Source of the DNA: Endozoicomonas sp. Mp262
GTDB taxonomy: Bacteria > Pseudomonadota > Gammaproteobacteria > Pseudomonadales > Endozoicomonadaceae
Length of the DNA stretch: 64,000 bases
Direction: 5' to 3'
NCBI RefSeq assembly: GCF_025643335.1
Contig: NZ_CP092489.1
Span: forward strand, 629,501 to 693,500
Under the pieces are notes generated by a model. That model worked only from the letters and a program-made list of their open reading frames with translations, did not search any database and was not told where the DNA came from. This document shows, piece after piece, positions 55,201 to 61,960 of the stretch. Made by a program: the position numbers and the translations under genes. Each line of letters begins with the position of its first letter. Position 1 is the first letter of the stretch.

Positions 55201-55860
55201 AGTGGGCGCATGACCAATAAATACCTGACTCTTTTTTCTTAACAGGGCTGACTGGTGGCTGACGGTAATATGATCAAGGTTACTGTCCTTAATCTGGCTA
55301 TTACCCTGTGACAATGCAGACAGCTCCAGTGAAACCTTATCCCCGCCACGGGCGAGGCTGGACATGGTGCCCATCACAATCAGCGGAATTTCTTCACCGG
55401 GCTGCAATACCGGGGTTTCGGTAATGGTGGCAGTGTTTTGGTGGGGCAGGTCACCCTGATATAAATAAATACCGTTGATGGTCAGTAACTTGTCCGCCGG
55501 GCAGTTTTCGTTTGGATGGCAATGACCCGAAAAACTGCGACTACTGACCTTATAGCGGTCAGCCGTATTACTACGGTTTTGCAGGTGATGAATAAAAAAG
55601 ACCGTTTGCCCAGGAGCCACGGTGTTGGCCTGATTCTGGAACAGTTTCAACCCATATACCGGAGCCACAATCACTGAGGATTGATTCGACAGCACTGTAA
55701 TAGACTCACCATTGCGGGTATCAAAATAAGCCGCCTCAGACTGGCCAATAATCAGCGTGCCTGCCGGTGTCGCTGCGTTTACACCGACAGCCAGCAGCAT
55801 CAGCCAAAAGCTGAGTGCTAATCGGAAACTGATTGTTAATGGCTTGGTCTGGCGGCTCAT
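49222..55860 (-). CDS. giant exported protein with DUF11 repeats and C-terminal beta-barrel, 2212 aa
   Basis: The central protein of the surface locus. A signal peptide (to about residue 29) precedes the block ATPAGTLIIGQSEAAYFD shared with two neighbours. Then come beta-sandwich units to about 560, a proline/alanine-rich double repeat (about 635-700), two DUF11 modules (about 720-1000), a SdrD B-like unit with GKVYVDANCNNIQDEGEWPVGG (about 1010-1070), a Big_1-like domain (about 1310-1400), and from about 1410 an 800-residue stretch of alternating strands ending LSLQFKFDESIFDWFAS. The last part is an outer-membrane barrel by pattern (SRYIQQRS, YGRYERDE, EYRMRG). It could export or anchor the others. 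It overlaps the OmpA gene by 4 bp. Confidence 0.85.
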   Translation of the reverse strand: MSRQTKPLTISFRLALSFWLMLLAVGVNAATPAGTLIIGQSEAAYFDTRNGESITVLSNQSSVIVAPVYGLKLFQNQANTVAPGQTVFFIHHLQNRSNTADRYKVSSRSFSGHCHPNENCPADKLLTINGIYLYQGDLPHQNTATITETPVLQPGEEIPLIVMGTMSSLARGGDKVSLELSALSQGNSQIKDSNLDHITVSHQSALLRKKSQVFIGHAPTTRGDIHYDIRFTNNGDTPMATRLMTVDGQPEQAIFLEDPVPANTALVAPEIDAIDFSPIQAKPVVYIDSQWISYRNWQADKQKPTRIGLILPQEHFVPGQSGHLSFNVKLDHGVQKGTLVRNQAGIDLEGDGSLTFVSNETVDIIRAGEFQEGDVEALRFVEPADRITTPVFDGQYRDSKHYFKPDQISGGASVFEDIYLSLRVKNFNTSAETVDFVDVKVTSGKTGDSVWVRLRQSTANNGRFYSVSPLRLNKTTVGFGKLCTTADDIPDYQKPAPNCYLGSVAGDQLKAEVVNERTGNLYQDTADVSPNGLIFDSTTLAPVAGAVVHFYDIDDHPAKLPAHLVGRQRPVDLIQPQETKKDGRFFFPRMQEGEYYIVVDSPKDKQYRFPSVTRPEDYTGLKVKAPSFGKEGKPFFVAKPVILPHARPVEPHLIAPATHHFAQPASTFFAAKPASLPDAMPVQPRRFAPAARHFAKPAGAFHYDDRTEMESFDIPLDPLTSGDELQIEKKALQQNVKPGDNVDYEITIKNNTDGPFYNVKLKDLMPEDFAYQENTAHMETQGQNDRTSLTPDIIEQQGSQGNTRHRMTFVTNQQPQWLEIPARAILKLRYQLRAGLKKQQATNRAQATAKNSAGELLVSGERSATVNVDLPGAIVLTKEAKQKTVAPGGVVGYELTLKNNAGQDISGLAIYDDLPFGFKYGKNSLKITMDGEDIPFTLEQGRTLIIKPQKPLLADKTMTVTYVLKAGAGSIDSDGINRATVKKDGNVISNVARARVAVEMDGVLSGKAILFGKVYVDANCNNIQDEGEWPVGGVRLYMEDGTWVITDENGQYSLMGLNPGNHVIKVDPVTLPDGLELKPVDNRNAADGDSRFVDLANGEMHRADFAASCPAENYKSIVAQIKARNQSINGDWLLDDAAQYNRSKPTEKADNNGDLSNGVIRSPKQSGTDSTSDKKDHLQNQPSAAASQQPAKKSMPAAKEAVKNITREQGVKGTWLWPESQRADGRFMAVVRAGVEPVLYVNGEAVSHDRLGEQLLNNQAQSQLLAWYGVSLKDGENKVEIKATDFFGNERIMAEGVFIQSGSATNIEIKPAQDTLPADEGRSLLPVTIRVLDNNGLPASGVYFVTLETTAGHWQEPDIQDQEPGHQVRVDNGELTVHLRSGGTSGPVKLQASTGALKADTKITQIAAPRPLVAAGIIDINASYGHISGSVPALDEISDGTTTNSRAAGFIKGEIAKDTQLTLSYDSKKNKDTELFRDVDPDDYYPITGDASQKGYEAQSRSKLYAKVEKGRSSVMWGDYQTDSNGSDNDLARTQRSLTGVNGIYDNGKTRVQGFAARPEDNHHSEIIAPNGTAMHYRLERAPIVRNSEALVLETLDRKDGIVLKTKNLSRGTDYTVDEFSGYLKFTSPIHRKDEEGNLQQIRASYDIDGDGEAYTVAGGRIEHKVNDKITVGGSYTHNGHNTEGSEIGGAWVEVKPSDKTTIAVSVAAMNGEEPDKDNSDISKSYSGNASRIKVKHKWGNTAESELTWAKAQPGFRNSAGGVSEGREETRLQHKQQVGKSTTLRAEAETSRSLKDEASAQGDSIGAYIDQNIGNGWKVTAGSRYIQQRSTDDKEDYMTAEAGVEKQFKVLGKDASIKAEYEQALTNDRTRAALESNWKVHDKVSLYGRYERDENLSPGSASGDKNEFSIGLKSDWLPNTKTYTEYRMRGATDGDNLEWVNGAETRLDLVKGFSITPSVEWINTVHGDNGNDGLAISMGFQDKRYKNQRANGRIEYRHGAKQNYYGLDTAIARRLSLDWSALLREEYRLELPKADDKAKTQKHAMTIGMARRPRLNNRQHGLYLYQWKEERGQNIADNRTVHLISTHQNRQFTSDLTLSGRIGSKWVSTALENYRYDSQVWVTDARLTWDLNRRWDLDIRAGLLAVDGTDSLRWSAGVGAYYLVVRNLRVGAYYNLVGFSDKDLDSEEYNAEGIHLSLQFKFDESIFDWFAS
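53768..53965. repeat. 99-bp tandem repeat inside the giant barrel gene
   Basis: Two imperfect copies of a 99-bp unit (about 53768-53866 and 53867-53965), each starting GCCGGTT on the plus strand. They encode a 33-residue unit of the type F.AKPA.LP.A.PV.P..IAPA.HHFA.PA. It is a flexible, proline-rich linker between the N-terminal sandwich domains and the DUF11 modules. In-frame copy-number change would alter the linker length. Confidence 0.7.
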
Positions 55861-56037
55861 ACAGCTCTCAGGCTTCTGGACAGATAGTGATTATTTCTTA
55901 ATCAGGCTTCCGTTGCGCTCTTTTTAACGACGATTGTCGTTGTGTGATCAACGAATACCGTTTAGTCGTTACGAAAAAGCACAAGGGAAGCCCGCCGCTG
56001 CCCCGAAGGGCAACAGAAGGCTTCAGTGGTTTTTGGG

Positions 56038-58941
56038 TTAGTTCACCTTGACGGTGAAGCGGACTTCGACGGATTGGCCGGGTTGGAGAGTGCCGCCTTC
56101 TTCTGCGGTAAAGTCTATTTCTTTACCTTCCTTAGTTTTTTCTTTATCTCCGATACCAAATAATATCTTCCCACCAGTGGTATCTTCGCTGACTTTACCT
56201 TTACCTGGTTCAACATAACCTGAGCCTTCTACCAAGGTTGTAAATGCCGGAGCTGCATCACGGATAGTTACCTGCTTGGCTGGGGCGTCGCCCTGGTTTG
56301 TAGCTATAATCTGCCAAACCACACAGTCTTCTCCGGGTACAACTTTTCCAGCATCCTTTTCAAAGGCCAAAGTACCGATAGCCTGTGCTTTTATATCACT
56401 CCACTTAACATCTGCGTTATCAGATGTTTTGCACATACCTTTTAGTATTGCTGCTTGCTTGTAAAGGCGAATCTGGCCTTTGATTACGGTAGTTGAGTCA
56501 GATGCTTCAACAGTTAACGTTTTTTCATCCAATACATATTCACCAGTCAACTTCAGTAATTGAGTTGAACCCGGTGTGGCATTAGCCGGTGACATCACTT
56601 TAACTTTAAAACGCTTTACGTCACCTGCCGCTAACTCGGTCGGAGGCAGCGTTGTTACACCATTTTCAACCAGATTTTTTCCATCCTTATCAAATTCAAA
56701 GATCAAATAGCTCCAGTCAGAAGGCAAACCACTTCCAGCCAGATCAGTAACAGTGATCTTTTTATTACTCAGGTTACGAAGCTCATGCTCATAATAAACA
56801 GAGCCACCTGCTTCAACCTGATTGCTACCATTAGGCGTCAGAGTGACTGCACCTGTTTTAGTGACCGTAAAATGAACTTCTAAGGTATCCTTTACCTTAT
56901 CGCTCAATTTATCACTTAGCCTGAATACCAGCTTATATAACCCCGCTTCTCTGTCAGCTAAAGCTACTGGCACAGCAACATTAGCAACGACTTTCATGTA
57001 GTTGCCACTAATGAGGGATGGAGTTGTATCCGAAAGTTTCTGATCAAGATTCAGCTCATCGAGATTGGTTTTCGAGTCTGCTTTATTAAACACACCTTTA
57101 TTGATAAAAGTAACTGGCCATAAAGCACCAACATCCTTACTTTGATCCGGTCTTGCTAACTCTGTAGTCAGTTCAAAACTGGTTGCTTTGGAAGCTGATT
57201 TGTTAGCAACATACAAACCGAACTTGATATAACGCTGACCGGAGGCATCGGCGTAAGTCTCCTCAAGCACAGGTATTTGGGAGTGAACTTTGCCACTGCC
57301 AAACAAATCAGGAATATTGATAGCACTAGCACCACCACTCCATTTAGCTGTGGAGGATTCTTCGATCCATGCGGCCAGTTCACCCTCAACTGAGCTATTT
57401 ACCTCTTTTATACTGCCGATTATAAGATGAATTTTATCATTGACACGATTGTCACCGACTGATACGGCATTCAGGGCAACCTTACTATTTTTTAGCCCTA
57501 GAAATTTATCATCTTGAGGTATATGAGCCCTGATAATAATTTCAAGCTTTTCACCTTTCGCAATACTTGCTGTAACAGGCTTCAACCCCTTATCGGTAGA
57601 GTATTTTCCTAGCTCAATAGAACCTGTTTTATCCAAATATGTAAAACTTGTACCTTTGGGGAAAGTTGAACCCGCTTCATCTGCCATTAAAGTATAGCGA
57701 TCGTAGCCATTGCCGCTGTTTGTCACAAAGGCATGAAAATCTGCTGTGCCTCCAAGACTTACCTCACCGACAGTACTTGTTTTTAGCTTTTCCCCCTCAT
57801 CCTCATCATGACCCAATAGTTCTAAAGCATAAAACTGAGGTAATACTGTAGTTTCTTCGTTAGAGGCAACAATTGTTGGACTCTTATCATTCTCTAGCTT
57901 GATAGCTGCATAAGCTCTGTTCTTTAGTAGCTGCTCGCCGTTAAGCTTGAAATTTTTTGGATCAGCTTTATACCCCACAGTAAAAGTCAAAGAAACAGTG
58001 GCGCCAGGGGCCAAAGTATTAATTTTGGCATCGAGAATATGAGTGTAGTCATAACTGGGTTTTTCACCACTATTGACAAGCCGCTCAAACTCCACTTTAT
58101 CCTTGAATAATTTTTGAATCGTTAAGCGGGGATCAGGACTATCTACAGCAATAGATTTTACACTTTCAACATCTAACAGATCAGAGAAAGAATCATAAAT
58201 ATGGCTATCCATCTGCTCAGTAATTGCAGTACCGTTGTTCTTTACAGTAATGCGATATTGAATTGAGCCAGGATTAATAGAAGCGATTTGGGCATCTTCA
58301 ATCTTGGCTTCGGCAGGCTTGTGTTCAAGTGCTTCTTTAGTCACCACAAGAACGGGTCTGCCACTAACAATATTGAGTGTATCGCTATTACGCAGCTTTA
58401 TACCTTGGCTAGATTGGGCAGAAACAACAACGTTAAAAGAATCACCATTTTCAGCAGAAGAAGGTACTGGTACTGCAACCACAATATTAGCAATAGCCCC
58501 TGCTTCTACTGTAAGCTTATCAATAATACGCTCACCATCATCCGGCTGACCATTACCATTAACATCGTGGTAAATCTCAGGCTTAATTTTAATTTCTTTG
58601 TCAAAGAATTCAGCGCCCAAGCTACTGAATACTTCCGTGGTATTACCTTTGTTGATCAACTGGTGCGGGAAGTAGACAATTTGACCACGGGTACCTATTT
58701 TAGTCTGGTCATTTTGCAAATCCGGAGCATAAACCTCAGCCACCGTCACCACAGACTCATTCGACTGTGCCGTGAACTTATTACCCAGCGTATCCTGATA
58801 CGTCACCGTCGCCAGGTTTTTAATCGGTGTACCCGCAGGCGTCAGCCCCGCCTGAGCCGTCATAGCCCCGCATAGCATACCCAGCAACAGCAGGGCGTAG
58901 GCCCATACCGGGAAAAGTTGTCGTTGGAATCCCCTAACCAT
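56038..58941 (-). CDS. exported DUF11-type repeat protein, 967 aa
   Basis: A signal peptide (VWAYALLLLGMLCGAMTAQA) is followed by LTPAGTPIKNLATVTYQD, the block common to three proteins of the locus. The body consists of repeated beta-sandwich units with PG.TVSLTFTV, HAFVTNSGN and YEHELRNLSNK signatures. A final DUF11 module (WQIIATNQGDAPAKQVTIRDAAPAF) leads into PGQSVEVRFTVKVN. It is paralogous over its whole length to the 918-aa protein. Downstream, the 177-bp gap to the barrel gene holds the palindrome AACGACGATTGTCGTT (55926-55941). No enzymatic motif is seen. A secreted or surface structural protein is inferred. Confidence 0.82.
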   Translation of the reverse strand: MVRGFQRQLFPVWAYALLLLGMLCGAMTAQAGLTPAGTPIKNLATVTYQDTLGNKFTAQSNESVVTVAEVYAPDLQNDQTKIGTRGQIVYFPHQLINKGNTTEVFSSLGAEFFDKEIKIKPEIYHDVNGNGQPDDGERIIDKLTVEAGAIANIVVAVPVPSSAENGDSFNVVVSAQSSQGIKLRNSDTLNIVSGRPVLVVTKEALEHKPAEAKIEDAQIASINPGSIQYRITVKNNGTAITEQMDSHIYDSFSDLLDVESVKSIAVDSPDPRLTIQKLFKDKVEFERLVNSGEKPSYDYTHILDAKINTLAPGATVSLTFTVGYKADPKNFKLNGEQLLKNRAYAAIKLENDKSPTIVASNEETTVLPQFYALELLGHDEDEGEKLKTSTVGEVSLGGTADFHAFVTNSGNGYDRYTLMADEAGSTFPKGTSFTYLDKTGSIELGKYSTDKGLKPVTASIAKGEKLEIIIRAHIPQDDKFLGLKNSKVALNAVSVGDNRVNDKIHLIIGSIKEVNSSVEGELAAWIEESSTAKWSGGASAINIPDLFGSGKVHSQIPVLEETYADASGQRYIKFGLYVANKSASKATSFELTTELARPDQSKDVGALWPVTFINKGVFNKADSKTNLDELNLDQKLSDTTPSLISGNYMKVVANVAVPVALADREAGLYKLVFRLSDKLSDKVKDTLEVHFTVTKTGAVTLTPNGSNQVEAGGSVYYEHELRNLSNKKITVTDLAGSGLPSDWSYLIFEFDKDGKNLVENGVTTLPPTELAAGDVKRFKVKVMSPANATPGSTQLLKLTGEYVLDEKTLTVEASDSTTVIKGQIRLYKQAAILKGMCKTSDNADVKWSDIKAQAIGTLAFEKDAGKVVPGEDCVVWQIIATNQGDAPAKQVTIRDAAPAFTTLVEGSGYVEPGKGKVSEDTTGGKILFGIGDKEKTKEGKEIDFTAEEGGTLQPGQSVEVRFTVKVN

Positions 58942-59455
58942 TTATTTCTCTATCCTCACTGGGTAAGTTGTGTCGTACAAAAACTGCTTTTTAAATATTC
59001 ATCTCGTTCCCACGGTCCTCTGTGGGAATGCATACCGGGACTGCCTTGCGCTCCCGCGCGGGAGCATGGGAGCAAGATAAGACCACGCACCGTTCGCACT
59101 GAGCCTGTCGAAGTGAGCCTGTCGACGTGCGGAGACTCTATCCTTCGACAAGCTCAGGATGAACGGGGTGTATACCTATCAGTGTCGGGCTGCAGTAGTG
59201 CCTTACGCTCCCACGCAGGAGCGTGGGAGCGAGTGCTTTCCTCTGTGTCTTTGTGCCTTTGTGGTTTTCAAAATACCTTTTCGGCACCCTCTCATCCGCG
59301 GGCATGTATACGTGTATTTCATACCAATCTGTTTTCCACAGACACAGACAACCTTTGACGTCTTTACCCAGAGGTCAGCCAGGCTGTGCCAGAAAATCAG
59401 ATTTTCTACTGTTAACGATTAACCATTAGCGATTAGTCATGAACAGCGAATGCCA
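58942..59455. repeat. 514-bp gap rich in dispersed repeats
   Basis: Between the 967-aa gene and the first gene of the locus. It carries several unrelated palindromes: CTCGTTCCCACGGTCC/TGTGGGAATG (about 59004-59034), GCTCCCGCGCGGGAGC (about 59049-59064), GAGCCTGTCGAAG...CTTCGACAAGCTCAGG (about 59102-59160) and CTCCCACGCAGGAGCGTGGGAG (about 59209-59230), then the CTCTGTGTCTTTGTGCC word. I see no gene. The accumulation suggests a favoured landing site and could separate the first gene from the rest transcriptionally. Confidence 0.7.
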
Positions 59456-59941
59456 TCAGAGTACTTTCACCCGGTAGTGAAATGTTTGTACGGCACCGGG
59501 GCCGATATCATTTTTCTCCTGCCATCGCAGGTGGGTGTACTCGGATTCAGGAATGGTCACCTCTTTAAGCTTGCCGTCTTTGCCTTTACGCATGCGCTTG
59601 ACCGGCTCGCTCTCCCAGTGTTTGCCACCGTCAATGCTGACCTGGAACTGACTGGCTACGGAGGTGTAAGCAGAATTTGGAAGGTAGTGAGTGTTCTGTG
59701 GAACAGGGACAGAAATATGTTGCACCGCAAGGGGCTTGTCTGCCTTGCTGGTGTAGGTAAGCTTGTATTCGAGGACATTGCCGGGTTCGGCAACCGTTGC
59801 AGGGTGGAGCGTCACTTTACCCTTGCTGGTTTCAACTTTATAGGCATCCATTCTGGAATCCAGCAAACTGGCACGGGCACCTGTTGTCCCAAGCACAGTA
59901 ACTACTGCCAGAAGGATATTGACCAAGGACTTCGACCGCAT
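59456..59941 (-). CDS. exported single-module DUF11-like protein, 161 aa
   Basis: First gene of the surface locus. ATG 59941 with AGAGGAG five bases upstream is chosen over the in-frame ATG at 59956, which is part of that ribosome site. A signal peptide (LVNILLAVVTVLGTTGARA) precedes one beta-sandwich unit: VAEPGNVLEYKLTYTSKADKP, then DGGKHWESEPV, and the final TFHYRVKVL. The last strand matches the ends of the 967-, 918- and 1486-aa proteins of the locus. It could be a small subunit or adaptor of the same assembly. Not recognised beyond the DUF11-like fold. Confidence 0.75.
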   Translation of the reverse strand: MRSKSLVNILLAVVTVLGTTGARASLLDSRMDAYKVETSKGKVTLHPATVAEPGNVLEYKLTYTSKADKPLAVQHISVPVPQNTHYLPNSAYTSVASQFQVSIDGGKHWESEPVKRMRKGKDGKLKEVTIPESEYTHLRWQEKNDIGPGAVQTFHYRVKVL

Positions 59942-60358
59942 AACCACTCCTCTCATATGTGCTTGATAACTTCTAAATCTACAATTTGCTCACTTCTGCA
60001 GATAGACATGAATTTATAATGAAAGGCCCGATTATCTCAGCAATAAAATAAACCTGCGCTTAATATGCCATTAATATATTTTTAATCCTCCAGTCATCAA
60101 CCAGTTGATCGGTATCGCTTAGTGGCAACAGCTTAATGAGACACCACTCAGCATAAGCTTCAAACCTCTACTAATTAGCCTCCTGGTGACTCATCTCTCC
60201 TTCGTCACAAGTATTGCTTCAAAAGTGTCCAGTTTATGTCCCTGGAAAAGACACTGTTTATTCTGTAAATTAACTTCGTGAAACACATAAAGAGCAGTTG
60301 GTTATTAAGTGTTAGCATTACTTAACGTTACCGCTTGCACCAGGGGAAAACCAAACCA
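59942..60358. other. 417-bp divergent promoter region
   Basis: Separates the surface locus (minus) from alr (plus). It is AT-rich, with ATAATATATTTTTAATCC near 60075 and no convincing gene. It should hold the promoters for both directions, but I cannot assign the boxes with confidence. Confidence 0.4.
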
Positions 60359-61477
60359 ATGAGTCGGCCAGCAAAAGCAATAATTAACCTTGAAGCCCTG
60401 AGGCAAAACTACCTCCTGGCAAAAGAAATTTCTGAAGGGAAAGTCATTGCCATAGTTAAAGCCGATGCCTATAGCCACGGAGCCACGGTTTGTGCCCAGG
60501 CGCTGGCAGATATAGCAGATGCCTTTGCCGTTGCCTGTATTGAAGAAGCCCTTGAACTTCGGGAAGCAGGCATTAGCCAGCCGATTATCCTGTTGGAAGG
60601 TTTCTTCGATGCCGCCGAACTTCAGCTAATTGACCAATACCAGTTGGATACCGTTGTTCATCATGAAGGGCAAATACAAGCCATTGCCAAAGCCAGGCTA
60701 GCGCAGCCATTAAGGGTCTGGCTGAAAATGGATACCGGCATGAGCCGGGTGGGCTTTCTACCCGGGCAATACCATGATGTCTGGCAACAATTAAAAGCCC
60801 TTCCCCAGGTCAGTGATATTGTTCTGATGAGCCATCTGGCCTGTGCTGATGAACCCGATATCAGCCATACCATGCAACAACTGGAAACCTTTGAAGAATA
60901 CACCCTCGGGCTACCTGGTGAAAAAAGCATTGCCAACTCAGCCGGACTCATTGCCTTTCCTAACGCCAGGGCGCAGTGGAGCCGACCAGGCCTGATGCTT
61001 TATGGCGTCTCACCTTTTCCTGAAAGCCACACCATCGAACAGCGTCTTACCCCTGTGATGGAGTTACACTCTGCCATTATCAGCATCAAAAATATTTCCC
61101 CGGGTAGCACCGTCGGCTATGGCAGCACCTGGATTGCTGAGCGTCCCACCCGTCTTGGTATTGTGGCAATGGGCTATGCAGACGGTTACCCCAGGCATGC
61201 AAAAAATGGTACACCGGTATTAGTCAATGGCCAGCGAGTCCCTTTGGTGGGTCGCGTCTCCATGGATATGCTAGCTGTAGATCTGACGGAGCTGAACGAG
61301 ACGAGTATAGGGGATGACGTCATTCTTTGGGGAGCACAGCTCCCTATCTCTGAAATTGCCCGCTACGCAGATACCATACCTTATCAATTATTATGTAACC
61401 TTAACCGGGTTCCCATTGAGTACTTGCCAGCAAAAGCCACACAACCCGAGTTGCAAGAAACTGAGCCTGATAGTTAA
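60359..61477 (+). CDS. alr: alanine racemase
   Basis: PLP enzyme that converts L- to D-alanine for peptidoglycan. About 372 aa from the ATG at 60359 (AGGGGAAAA upstream); the frame opens at a TTG at 60335. The cofactor lysine is in IVKADAYSHG near residue 35, the MDTGMSRVG block near 130, NSAG near 200, the catalytic tyrosine in STVGYGSTW near 258, and RVSMDMLAVDL near 305. The length and all blocks are normal. It stands alone between the surface locus and a small lipoprotein gene. Confidence 0.95.
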   Translation: MSRPAKAIINLEALRQNYLLAKEISEGKVIAIVKADAYSHGATVCAQALADIADAFAVACIEEALELREAGISQPIILLEGFFDAAELQLIDQYQLDTVVHHEGQIQAIAKARLAQPLRVWLKMDTGMSRVGFLPGQYHDVWQQLKALPQVSDIVLMSHLACADEPDISHTMQQLETFEEYTLGLPGEKSIANSAGLIAFPNARAQWSRPGLMLYGVSPFPESHTIEQRLTPVMELHSAIISIKNISPGSTVGYGSTWIAERPTRLGIVAMGYADGYPRHAKNGTPVLVNGQRVPLVGRVSMDMLAVDLTELNETSIGDDVILWGAQLPISEIARYADTIPYQLLCNLNRVPIEYLPAKATQPELQETEPDS

Positions 61478-61583
61478 TAGCGACGAGTGTAGAGTGCATC
61501 TCATTTTTACCGCTCCCCAGTTTCTATTAAGGAAAACAGTACGGATATCATGATTAGTTTCTGCTGGTGTCAGTCAGTGGTGA

Positions 61584-61820
61584 CTACCATCTTTTCAATA
61601 GCCCCCTGAGTTCATTGGAACCACTCCTTTTCTCTTCATTACGCTCATGCTCAATATCAATGGCTGAAGGTTCAGCTTTGTGTGCTGAAAATAAAGTTTC
61701 AGGACATTCGTCGTCTTTTTTTCCTTCTATCTGACAGGATACACTTTTGTCCCACATAGCACAGCCTCCCAGAATCAATAGCTGGCTAAACACCACTATA
61801 TAAAACTTACGTGCAATCAA
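61584..61820 (-). CDS. small lipoprotein, 78 aa
   Basis: Short exported protein with a lysine/arginine start, the hydrophobic stretch FYIVVFSQLLILGGC ending in a lipobox (cysteine at residue 20), then a polar mature part with two more cysteines and many glutamates. It reads opposite to alr and ends 106 bp after it. I do not recognise a family. The clear lipobox is the reason to accept it as a gene. Confidence 0.55.
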   Translation of the reverse strand: MIARKFYIVVFSQLLILGGCAMWDKSVSCQIEGKKDDECPETLFSAHKAEPSAIDIEHERNEEKRSGSNELRGLLKRW

Positions 61821-61960
61821 AACCTGTACATCCTGACAATATTTAAAACAGGCTAAGTGTAGACAAAAAAAACTCTACTATTGATGACGTAACAATTCTT
61901 TTCATAAAAAATGCAGTTTATTAAACAAGGGTTGATGGTTGATCGGGGAGCATTTGAGAC

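Noticed and set aside
58288-58875. Plus-strand 195-codon frame opposite the 967-aa surface gene
   Set aside because: The composition is rich in arginine and asparagine as expected for an antisense shadow; no motif or ribosome site is seen.
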